From the NCBI GenBank assembly GCA_024649995.1, contig JANKMX010000005.1, positions 1-64,000 of the forward strand: a DNA stretch of 64,000 nt. Direction: 5' to 3'. The notes under the pieces were generated by a model, which did no database searches, was not told the origin of the DNA, and worked only from the letters and a program-made list of their open reading frames with translations. Position 1 is the stretch's first letter. Every line of letters begins with the position of its first letter. The stretch is from Gudongella sp. Lineage in GTDB: Bacteria; Bacillota; Clostridia; Tissierellales; Tissierellaceae. The position numbers and the translations under genes were made by a program. This document shows, one piece after another, positions 56,701 through 64,000 of this stretch.

Positions 56701-59017
56701 AGTGATAGTCCATTATCTTGATTTCCTGGGACGTTTCTACATGGAGCTGGGGGACTATACTCTGGGTAAAATGTTCAGTAGAAATACGATGTATAAGGCA
56801 AAGGATTTCAATCCCAAGCTATTCTTCAGATCAAAGGCAAGAATCATTACCATAGATTCAATAATGAACCAGAAAATCGACAGGAGTCAAATAGAGGCTT
56901 TGTTTAAAGAGCAGGGTATAAATGCAAATGAATATGAAATAGCATCTTTTTTAATTGAAATGATGCATATCTGCCTTCATATACCAGATAAGTCAAGCTA
57001 TGACTTCTTAAAAAGTCTGTTTCTGAAGATAGGGTCACAAGGAGCAAGGGAGCTTTATCGCAATGACTTTGAAATCATGAATATACTGGAAGATGGCAAT
57101 AGCCAATATCTTGAAGATGTAATTGGGATATTGGAAAAGGGCAATAAGAAATTTTCTCAGTCCATATGCAGGTACTACGCATATGTGGGTGAAATGCTAT
57201 ATAGGGATGGTGACTACAAAAGAGCAGCAAAATACCTAATAAGATCCATGGACTTGGTTCAGACCAAAATTAATCAGATAGGCATTGGTGGATATAGGGA
57301 TAAGATATTGGCAAACTACAATATTCCAAGGATAAATAAAACACTGGATGAAATATTCAAAAGAGAGTTCAATATTTTTGCCGAGAAATCTAACCCAATG
57401 GAAATACAAGCCAGCTTGGTTGGAAGATACATATCCTTGCTGGACTACGCTCAGTATAATCAGCTGTTTCTTGATGATGAAGGTAAAGACCTGCCAGATA
57501 CAGTTGAAGGAGTATTATCCAGAATGACTGATGACTACAGATTCAATCTGGAAATCATACTCAAATATCTTCATCGTGAAACTGGAGCGAAGGATTCATT
57601 TATTAACATTTTCAAACTTGAAGAGATTGAAAATGATCAAAGGCTTATCAGAATGGGTGTGGGAGAATTTGAGATGAGCCAGTTTGTAGATAACAGCTTA
57701 CGGTCAGGTGGCACGGTGCTTTTCAATCGAGACCTGGATATTCTATCAATGGATATAAGCAAAGAATACTTTGACAGGAGGCTAAGTGGACTTATTGGAG
57801 TACCCATAATGGAACCTGCTGGTAATGATATTAAATTTGAAAGAAGGTCATCCAACAGGAAAGGCAAGGTGTTGGGGTATGTATACCTCCAGACTGACAG
57901 CGCAATAAACAGATTTGACCAGGAAAGGCTTCTATTGTCAATCAGCATGGCAAAATTGATTTATCTTAATCTGGAGAATAGGAAGCTTCATAGAAGAGCC
58001 AATTATGACAGGTTGACCAATGTGCTGAGTCGTGAAACCATTGAGAGTGAGCTTGAGGAGATAATTGAGGTTTATAATGGAACTGAAAGTGAGTTTTCAG
58101 TGCTTATGATGGACATTGACAGGTTCAAGGATATTAACGATACCTATGGTCATCAGAAGGGAGACCAGATTTTAGGCAGAATTGGTGAGATTTTAAATGA
58201 AAGCACAAGATCCAGCGATCGTGTCGGAAGATATGGAGGAGAGGAATTTTTGGTTCTGCTTGAAAATATTTCAATCGATGATACAGTATCCGTTGCAGAG
58301 GAGATTAGACGTTCAGTTTATGAGGATAGAAGATTTGCCATTGATAGAAAGGTTACCTTAAGTATTGGAATAGCACATTATCCTTATCATGGAACCTCAA
58401 AGGAGGAGCTAATTTACAAGGCGGATCAGGCACTGTATTTTGCCAAGGAAATGCTTGGGAGGAATAAAGTAGCTGTTTGGAATAACGATATGGAGAAAAT
58501 CGAGAACATCAGCTCAGTGGGAAACAAGGTTACTATGGAGGTTTTTGGGAGAAGTCAGAATAGTATTGTATCCCTGATGGATATAGCCGTACTTTCCAGA
58601 TCACTTGAAACAATAGATAAAAAGCTATTTCGTTTTTTGGGGGCCATCAATGAGAGTATTGACGCTGACTTAAGCTCTATATTGATTATTGATGACGGAG
58701 TTGTTATAAACCAGTTCACTAGAGAGGGAGTAGCTAGCGGCTGGAGTGATAACAAGAAAATAGCTGAAGGTATGATAGGTAAAATTCTTGAGACAAGGGA
58801 ATCCTCATTATCTGTTAACTGGGCTGGTGCGGTGTACAATATGGGTACAGTAGATATAGCATCACTCAAATCCATAATAATGACTCCTGTTATGGTAGGT
58901 GATTCCATCAAGGCGATGGTTTATTGTGAAGCCAGCTTAAGGAACAAGGATTTCACATCTGCAGACGTCATGGCAGTGGAAGTTTTAAGTGGAGTATTTT
59001 CCGTAAATTTAGTATAA
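53732..59017 (+). CDS. 1761-aa multidomain sensor: Ser/Thr pseudokinase-like - degenerate NTPase - TPR - GAF - GGDEF - GAF
   Basis: FVKIL (VAIK-like Lys), FYDVLSPEKIFV (HRD loop degenerate), LLNVTS (DFG lost), YIAPES..DCWSLGV; NGNGGIGKKKY (degenerate P-loop); TPR repeats; RSSDRVGRYGGEEFLVLL (I-site + GGEEF). Confidence 0.88.
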   Translation: MKLINGQIRLIEKFDTENRDRAYVCEQLENPGLECFVKILDRNKHNALIEDYIEKIDFYKSINHKGILSTIDFGTVKTVDLKESSSGMYYVLSEYTPWDSLDVAMSSLNINSRIILVLKLIEALEYLHFRGIFYDVLSPEKIFVNSEGDIRLLNVTSIVHSKLQVDNLKRIREYIAPESKENNNGNNAQTDCWSLGVIVGKLFPETRSELPAGKQNFINGLIKDLMGRSTSPSGKPLRGYFEALRNEFGIDYTRDLRKERERIQLNVLPGRKQDDYHYYLSGKSFHEIYEKGYSGLIVNGNGGIGKKKYVREIFRRRGLEGGRTYVIEAGEVDYSSIDYFKVFLVQLCEALGIDYRVDSESNDIKIQFNDSFEQFRLDQLDSKLKLFNCITEDLIKLSKRETIYLGLINIHNADLEIFNLFDFIITKSKGKRIFFVFSIQKSKLTDARKMIVINQWQKNGLFEEVHLENLSKLEAEEYIHAILGNENVPYEFSDALYNETLGNPRYIRVLIKHFIDNGIIRIDESGLWTTTTDDYRSFYDSATLKKTIVRQIKSLSAKELKVLKLLSCFKYQADMTDFMEILGMESLEFRELLLELANKGITRIDMQTERSISFVEGDFKRQIYSDLPEEERGELHGRIADVLLSRRDDNQVINFDSLIHHLSESRQLDRMLRIVMQRLHKEKNRYNENSVNILEACYKSLRGKDHPSILMILKYLTEALLAQRRYSEGMDYGRTYVDEAQRRGDSEHKIHAELIQLEFMIRVGDYNDAFEMISEYESIVTLDGNEEYRINLYKLKSIIFQILDRLEESQDAIDKALQLSQEFHIHEHDGDLYNLQGIGNYLVGDHEKALKSYHESIETYVLSERDFDRIKPLNNIGNLYNEIIGDPQVALDYYFQCLRVSDENGLSSFQTITLTNICDVYLTLGSYDNARSYIDKTIELSHLNGDRINEFHGNVYRGALELSLQNMEAATEIFLRVREFNKEEPIVEKEVIVHYLDFLGRFYMELGDYTLGKMFSRNTMYKAKDFNPKLFFRSKARIITIDSIMNQKIDRSQIEALFKEQGINANEYEIASFLIEMMHICLHIPDKSSYDFLKSLFLKIGSQGARELYRNDFEIMNILEDGNSQYLEDVIGILEKGNKKFSQSICRYYAYVGEMLYRDGDYKRAAKYLIRSMDLVQTKINQIGIGGYRDKILANYNIPRINKTLDEIFKREFNIFAEKSNPMEIQASLVGRYISLLDYAQYNQLFLDDEGKDLPDTVEGVLSRMTDDYRFNLEIILKYLHRETGAKDSFINIFKLEEIENDQRLIRMGVGEFEMSQFVDNSLRSGGTVLFNRDLDILSMDISKEYFDRRLSGLIGVPIMEPAGNDIKFERRSSNRKGKVLGYVYLQTDSAINRFDQERLLLSISMAKLIYLNLENRKLHRRANYDRLTNVLSRETIESELEEIIEVYNGTESEFSVLMMDIDRFKDINDTYGHQKGDQILGRIGEILNESTRSSDRVGRYGGEEFLVLLENISIDDTVSVAEEIRRSVYEDRRFAIDRKVTLSIGIAHYPYHGTSKEELIYKADQALYFAKEMLGRNKVAVWNNDMEKIENISSVGNKVTMEVFGRSQNSIVSLMDIAVLSRSLETIDKKLFRFLGAINESIDADLSSILIIDDGVVINQFTREGVASGWSDNKKIAEGMIGKILETRESSLSVNWAGAVYNMGTVDIASLKSIIMTPVMVGDSIKAMVYCEASLRNKDFTSADVMAVEVLSGVFSVNLV

Positions 59018-59069
59018 TAAATATATTGCGACTAAGATTTCACCAAATAGTCGCTCAAGGAGGGATAGG

Positions 59070-60086
59070 ATGGCAACTACAATAAAGGATGTTGCAAAGC
59101 TTGCAAAGGTTTCCATATCTACGGTTTCAAGAGTAATAAACGACTCGAAGCCTGTTAGTCCAGAAGCAAGGAGAAGGGTGCTTAAGGCAATTGAAGATTT
59201 GGGATATAAGCCAAATGAGGTGGCAAGAAGCCTGGTCACCAAGAAATCGAACCTCATAGGAATAATTGTGGATGACATCGGAAGCTCATATGTAGCCCAG
59301 ATAATCCGTGGGGTTGAAGAAGTGGGAAGGATGTACAATTATGACATCCTGTTGTGTAGCAGCTATGGGGACAAGGAAGCGGAAATGAGGTTTGTGCAGC
59401 TACTTATGCAAAAACAGGTGGCTGGAATAATCATGGTTTCAGAAATACTCAATGCTGAAGTTCTGACGTATTTGGACATGTCAAAGATCCCTTTCATTTA
59501 TCTGAACAAGTATTACAATGTACTGGAAAGTCCGACTGTTGCAATAAATAACAGAGAGGCTAGCGACAAGGTCATGAAGCATCTCATCGATGAAGGTCAC
59601 AGGAGGATAGCATATGTGACACAGGAAAAGGATATGGAGCTGACCATAGAGAAACAGAAGATCGAGGCCTACAGAGAGTGGATGTCTTCAATAGAAGAAG
59701 CACCATTGGTATTTGAGGTGGACGGCCACAACATATCAGATGGCTATGATTTAGGCGAGAAAATCAAAGATCAGCTTCTTGATGGTAGAATAACAGCAGT
59801 TTACTGCTGCGAGGACGAGATTGCCCTTGGATTGATAAATTATTTCTATGATCATGGCATCAGAGTCCCTGAGGACATTTCTGTCGTGGGATATGGGGAC
59901 ATAAGTCTTGCTTCCTACTATAGACCAAAACTTACAACAATTAAGGAGCCATATTATGACATTGGAGCTGTTTCCATAAGAAGAATCCTCAAGGTGCTTC
60001 AGGGTGAAAAAATTGAAGAGCAGACATTGGTTTTGCCGGTGCAGCTTATAGAACGGGATAGCACTTCAAAACCAAAAAATATTTGA
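59070..60086 (+). CDS. LacI-family transcriptional regulator
   Basis: ATTIKDVAKLAKVSISTVSRVINDSKPVSPEARRRVLKAIEDLGYKPNEVARSLVTKKSNLIGIIVDDI. Confidence 0.97.
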   Translation: MATTIKDVAKLAKVSISTVSRVINDSKPVSPEARRRVLKAIEDLGYKPNEVARSLVTKKSNLIGIIVDDIGSSYVAQIIRGVEEVGRMYNYDILLCSSYGDKEAEMRFVQLLMQKQVAGIIMVSEILNAEVLTYLDMSKIPFIYLNKYYNVLESPTVAINNREASDKVMKHLIDEGHRRIAYVTQEKDMELTIEKQKIEAYREWMSSIEEAPLVFEVDGHNISDGYDLGEKIKDQLLDGRITAVYCCEDEIALGLINYFYDHGIRVPEDISVVGYGDISLASYYRPKLTTIKEPYYDIGAVSIRRILKVLQGEKIEEQTLVLPVQLIERDSTSKPKNI

Positions 60087-60110
60087 TACTTTTTCGCAAT
60101 ATGATATAAT
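60083..60110 (+). promoter_or_regulatory. promoter upstream of hutH leader (TTGATA-16-TATAAT)
   Basis: TTGATA 60083-60088, TATAAT 60105-60110, overlapping end of lacI-family gene. Confidence 0.65.
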
Positions 60111-60140
60111 TAGATCAATAAATAGAGAAGTGGGGATAAT

Positions 60141-60227
60141 ATGTGTAAGACATTATTGCTTCACAAATTTCAAAAACCAAGCCACAGATTATTCTGTGGC
60201 TTTTTTTGTGCCACTTTATCTAGATAG
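60141..60227 (+). CDS. putative 28-aa leader peptide upstream of hutH
   Basis: ATG TGT AAG... = MCKTLLLHKFQKPSHRLFCGFFCATLSR, preceded by GTGGGGATA; overlaps terminator hairpin. Confidence 0.3.
   Translation: MCKTLLLHKFQKPSHRLFCGFFCATLSR
60179..60207 (+). terminator. terminator / attenuator hairpin upstream of hutH
   Basis: AAGCCACAG-ATTATT-CTGTGGCTTTTTTT. Confidence 0.8.
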
Positions 60228-60253
60228 TATAGCCCAGTGGGAGGAGGATTTAG

Positions 60254-61783
60254 ATGAACAAAGTAATATTGGATGGTAATAGTCTGACATTGGAGGATTT
60301 CATAAGGATTGTAAGAGGTGGCTTCAGGGTTGAGTTATCGGAAGAGGCCATGAAGAGGGTAGAAAAGGCAAGAAATCTTGTAGATAGGTTTGTTGAGGAG
60401 GAAAAGGTTGTCTATGGTATAACCACAGGATTCGGCAAGTTCAGTGACGTTGTAATCAGTTCAGAGGAAACTAAGGCACTTCAGAGAAATCTTATCATAA
60501 GTCATTCATGTGGAGTAGGAAACCCTTTACACGAAGAGGCGGCCAAGGGAATAATGGTTTTGAGAATAAATGCTTTGGCAAAGGGATTTTCGGGGATTAG
60601 ACCTTCAACCCTTAACACTCTGGTGCAAATGGTGAACAAGGATGTAAATCCGATAATACCAGAGAAGGGATCCCTAGGTGCAAGTGGTGATTTGGCTCCT
60701 TTGGCCCACATGGTATTGGTAATGCTTGGTGAAGGTGAGGCATACTACAATGGCCAGAGAATGCCAGGTGCAAAAGCCATGGAAATGGCAGGCATAGAGA
60801 CGGTAGAGCTTACATCAAAGGAAGGACTTGCTCTGATCAATGGAACCCAGGTAATGACATCAATTGGTGCATTGGCAATATACGATGCAATTATGCTTTC
60901 AAAAACAGCAGACATAGCAGCTTCACTTACAATTGAGGCGCTAAACGGAATTACTGATGCATTTGACCCTAAGGTGCACCATGCAAGAGGTCATATGGGG
61001 CAAATAAACTCTGCTGACAACCTACTGAGGATACTCAAGGGGAGCAGCATGACCACAAGACAGGGAGATATGAGGGTACAGGATCCCTATTCATTGAGAT
61101 GTACACCACAGATTCACGGTGCAACCAAGGATGCCCTTGAATTCATCAAATCAAAAGTAGAGATTGAAATGAATGCAGCCACCGACAATCCCTTGATATT
61201 TACTGAAGAGGAAGAGGTAATATCAGGAGGAAACTTCCATGGGCAGCCAATGGCATTGCCTTTTGACTTTATGGGTATTGCCATTGCTGAACTTGCAAAC
61301 ATATCCGAAAGAAGGCTGGAGAGACTTGTAAACCCTGCACTTAGCAATGGGCTACCGGCTTTCCTCACCAAAAAGGGTGGGGTAAACTCAGGCTTTATGA
61401 TAGTTCAATATTCAGCTGCGGCACTGGTTTCAGAAAATAAGGTATTGGCACATCCTGCAAGCGTTGATTCAATACCTTCATCGGCTAACCAGGAGGATCA
61501 TGTTTCAATGGGTACCATTGGAGCGAGAAAAGCAAGGGAAATCCTTGAAAATACAAAGAAGGTAATTGCCATGGAACTCATGGGTGCCTGCCAGGCAATC
61601 GATATCAGAGGGAATAGTGGACTTGGAATGGGAACAGGTGAGGCTTACAAGGTCATTAGAGATAGGATTGCTACCTTGGAAAATGACAGGATAATGTACA
61701 CCGATATAAATATGGCAGAAGATATTGTCCAGTCCTGGGAGATAGTATCCCAGGTGGAAAACAAGGTCGGGGAACTTGTATAA
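60254..61783 (+). CDS. hutH: histidine ammonia-lyase
   Basis: VYGITTGFGKFSDVVIS..., MIO motif GSLGASGDLAPLAHM, RQGDMRVQDPYSLRCTPQIHGA, SVDSIPSSANQEDHVSMG. Confidence 0.96.
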   Translation: MNKVILDGNSLTLEDFIRIVRGGFRVELSEEAMKRVEKARNLVDRFVEEEKVVYGITTGFGKFSDVVISSEETKALQRNLIISHSCGVGNPLHEEAAKGIMVLRINALAKGFSGIRPSTLNTLVQMVNKDVNPIIPEKGSLGASGDLAPLAHMVLVMLGEGEAYYNGQRMPGAKAMEMAGIETVELTSKEGLALINGTQVMTSIGALAIYDAIMLSKTADIAASLTIEALNGITDAFDPKVHHARGHMGQINSADNLLRILKGSSMTTRQGDMRVQDPYSLRCTPQIHGATKDALEFIKSKVEIEMNAATDNPLIFTEEEEVISGGNFHGQPMALPFDFMGIAIAELANISERRLERLVNPALSNGLPAFLTKKGGVNSGFMIVQYSAAALVSENKVLAHPASVDSIPSSANQEDHVSMGTIGARKAREILENTKKVIAMELMGACQAIDIRGNSGLGMGTGEAYKVIRDRIATLENDRIMYTDINMAEDIVQSWEIVSQVENKVGELV

Positions 61784-61825
61784 ACCCGCGTATTACAACT
61801 TGCTAGTGGATATATTTCACTTATA

Positions 61826-61854
61826 TTGTCTAAGTGCAAAGTATAATGTATAAT
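61826..61854 (+). promoter_or_regulatory. candidate promoter upstream of GDT1-like gene (TTGTCT-17-TATAAT)
   Basis: TTGTCT 61826-61831, 17-nt spacer, TATAAT 61849-61854 (a second TATAAT at 61842). Confidence 0.55.
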
Positions 61855-61868
61855 GTATAGATACAAAG

Positions 61869-61902
61869 AAAAAGACTTTTAGCATATGCTAAAAGTCTTT
61901 TT
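61869..61902. terminator. 34-bp perfect palindrome, terminator-like
   Basis: AAAAAGACTTTTAGCAT|ATGCTAAAAGTCTTTTT. Confidence 0.7.
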
Positions 61903-61920
61903 GAAGGTTGGGGAAAGTGA

Positions 61921-63063
61921 ATGATTAACGAGTTCATAAAAGCATCGTCATTGATATTCATGGCTGAAATGGGAGACAAGACCCAGATAATTGCCATGAC
62001 ATTTGCTACTCAGTACATGGTTGGCCATGTGCTATCAGGAGTTGCCCTGGGGGTTTTGGCCAATCATGGCATAGCAATCATTCTTGGTGCTTTAATAGGA
62101 TATATGATAACTGGAGATGTGGTCAACCTCATAGCTGGTGCCTTGTTTATATTCTTTGGTTGGAATGCATTAAGGATTGAGGAGTCAGGTGAAGTTGCAA
62201 GCAAGGTGAGGCTTCATCCCATATGGGCAGTGGCTTTGGCATTTTTTGTCGGTGAGCTTGGAGACAAAACACAGCTAACAGCTATGGCACTATCTGCAGA
62301 ATCAGAAATTCCTGCCATTGTCCTGGCAGGAACAACCGCTGGAATGGTAGCTACAAGTGGACTGGGAATATTTGTTGGATCCCGGATTGGTGGAAAAATA
62401 CCTGAAATTGGACTTAAAATAGCCTCTTCAATTGTGTTTTTGGGATTTGGAATGACAAAGCTTTTTGATGCCATAAACTACTATCTTGAAAGCTCCATGG
62501 CAATACTTGCAATATTTTCAATCATTGTCATAGTCGAAGTCATGCTAATACGAAAGGCTGTCGCAACAGGCAGAGAAAAACCAGAGAAGCTTGGAGTTAA
62601 GAAAGCAGCAGAGAAATTGCATCAGATGACCATAAGGATAAACGAAGAGCTAGACAGTGTTTGCCTGGGTGAGGAGAGCTGTGGTACATGTGCAGGTGCT
62701 GGCTGTCTTCTTGGATACATAAGGATCATTCTTAGCAACGCCAGAAGGGATAGGGACTATTTTGTGGAATCAGACATTCATTTGGAGGAGCTGTTAATAA
62801 GAGACTACGAAAAGGACAGGATAGAGGATGCACTGCTTTTGACTCTGCAGGAGCTTGAAGACTATGGATGGACTGATGAGCCGGAATTCATCATGACCAA
62901 GGTCAGGGAGTCCTTGGAGATTCTTGTATTTGAAAGAAGGATATGGAACACAAAGTCATTGGAGGCATATGCTAAGGAAGTATTAGGCATTGATTATCCT
63001 TTGGGCAAAAGACTTATGCACATACTGCAAAGGGAGGCTGCAAATGAAAAGAAAGACAATTAA
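61921..63063 (+). CDS. GDT1/TMEM165/UPF0016-family cation transporter with ~180-aa C-terminal extension containing a Cys cluster
   Basis: AEMGDKTQIIAM and GELGDKTQLTAM signature repeats; extension with CLGEESCGTCAGAGC. Confidence 0.9.
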   Translation: MINEFIKASSLIFMAEMGDKTQIIAMTFATQYMVGHVLSGVALGVLANHGIAIILGALIGYMITGDVVNLIAGALFIFFGWNALRIEESGEVASKVRLHPIWAVALAFFVGELGDKTQLTAMALSAESEIPAIVLAGTTAGMVATSGLGIFVGSRIGGKIPEIGLKIASSIVFLGFGMTKLFDAINYYLESSMAILAIFSIIVIVEVMLIRKAVATGREKPEKLGVKKAAEKLHQMTIRINEELDSVCLGEESCGTCAGAGCLLGYIRIILSNARRDRDYFVESDIHLEELLIRDYEKDRIEDALLLTLQELEDYGWTDEPEFIMTKVRESLEILVFERRIWNTKSLEAYAKEVLGIDYPLGKRLMHILQREAANEKKDN

Positions 63064-63697
63064 GGTTATGTTGGCGGATGCTCAATTACTGTGCCTTCAT
63101 GGGTTAAAGCATATTCTGGATGCTCAGGATTTTATCAAGGTTGTGGCAAGTGCCAGCAATCAACTGGAGATTCTTGATAGAGGATTGGCTACAGACCCTG
63201 ACATATTGATTATGGACCCCCAGCAAAAAGACAATGATGGATTCGAAACCATAAGGCTCTTGAAGGAAAGAGGATTTAAAGGCAAGATAATATTACTTCT
63301 TGAAAACATATGCAATGAAAGATACATGGAAGCTTCGAAAATAAATATTGAAGGGTATGTCCTTAAGACTGCCTCCCCTGAAAAGCTTATGTACTCCATA
63401 AAGGAGGTAAACAGGGGAATGCAGTATGTAGACGAAGAGGTGAAAAAAGAGCTTCAGTACTCAGATGAGTGTTTGAAAATATCCAGGATTGAGAATGAAA
63501 AGGTTGACTCTCTATCCCAAAGGGAATATGACATACTTAAGCTGGTTGCATCCGGCCTAAGCAACAAGTCCATTGCAGAGCAGCTTTTCATAAGTGAGAA
63601 AACCGTGAAGAATCATCTTACTCAGATTTTCAGAAAGCTTGAGGTCAGTGACAGGGTACAGGCTACATTGTTTGCGATTCGTTCAGGGATAAGATAG
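63044..63697 (+). CDS. NarL/FixJ-family response regulator (orphan)
   Basis: KVMLADAQLLCLHGLKHIL...ILIMDPQQKDNDGFETI...YVLKTASPEKL; LSQREYDILKLVASGLSNKSIAEQLFISEKTVKNHLTQIFRKLEV. Confidence 0.93.
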   Translation: MKRKTIKVMLADAQLLCLHGLKHILDAQDFIKVVASASNQLEILDRGLATDPDILIMDPQQKDNDGFETIRLLKERGFKGKIILLLENICNERYMEASKINIEGYVLKTASPEKLMYSIKEVNRGMQYVDEEVKKELQYSDECLKISRIENEKVDSLSQREYDILKLVASGLSNKSIAEQLFISEKTVKNHLTQIFRKLEVSDRVQATLFAIRSGIR

Positions 63698-63712
63698 GTG
63701 CATGCAAGACAG

Positions 63713-64000
63713 CTATACTATAGAAGAATACGTTAGTGCAAATTCCTTGAAGGCTTCTCCCAACGGAGAAAGCTTTCTTTTTTTATGGAAGACAAGATAG
63801 AATTTTCTATCCAGATCAAGCTGGTCAATTCTAAAAACATTTCCATGGACCAGCTTCTTGCCCGTTTGGTCAAACACATCCTTATATGAAAGAAATGATG
63901 ATCCCGTACCCAGAGATATCATCTTCTTGATTGTTTCCGTATCTGCAACAATTGCAGATACCCTTAGCTGATCGAGACGTATTCCCTTATGCTGTAGTGC
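63713..64000 (-). CDS. LysR-family regulator, C-terminal effector domain (5' end outside window)
   Basis: Minus-strand frame open to window edge: ...ISAIVADTETIKKMISLGTGSSFLSYKDVF...FYLVFHKKRKLSPLGEAFKEFAL. Confidence 0.8.
   Translation of the reverse strand, partial: ALQHKGIRLDQLRVSAIVADTETIKKMISLGTGSSFLSYKDVFDQTGKKLVHGNVFRIDQLDLDRKFYLVFHKKRKLSPLGEAFKEFALTYSSIV

Overview
The window is a gene-dense stretch of a low-to-moderate GC Firmicutes (Clostridia/Tissierellia-like) chromosome. It is mostly housekeeping and operon-organised, with one IS110-type transposase remnant at the left edge and a truncated LysR-type gene at the right edge. Recognisable modules: mgsA, csp, parvulin PPIase, an OYE reductase, a five-gene Rnf/Nqr-like redox-pump operon (RnfD-G-E-A plus an NqrF-type NADH subunit, with no RnfB, RnfC or NqrA), a RelA/SpoT-domain protein, lrgAB-msrA-fRMsr-DNA methyltransferase-pepD, nagZ-ROK, an AddAB-like helicase-nuclease pair, pgdA-response regulator-histidine kinase-lipoprotein, recX-GIY-YIG-glpP, FHA-FtsW/RodA-PBP, NAD kinase, a 6S RNA gene with a near-consensus promoter and terminator, a BmrCD-like heterodimeric ABC exporter, YtxH/DUF948, lipid kinase-MarR-giant 1761-aa sensor protein, LacI-hutH, and a C-terminally extended GDT1/UPF0016 transporter followed by an orphan NarL-type regulator. 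The two strongest novelty candidates are (i) the 1761-aa protein, which looks like pseudokinase - degenerate AAA/NTPase - TPR - GAF - active-looking GGDEF with I-site - GAF, and (ii) the Rnf/Nqr chimeric operon. Secondary candidates are an AddAB-like pair in which both subunits carry the 4-Cys Fe-S nuclease signature, PhoP-box-like repeats in front of the pgdA/TCS operon, a leader ORF overlapping a terminator upstream of hutH, and the Cys-cluster extension on the GDT1 protein. All calls come from reading the sequence and the supplied ORF track; no database search was run.
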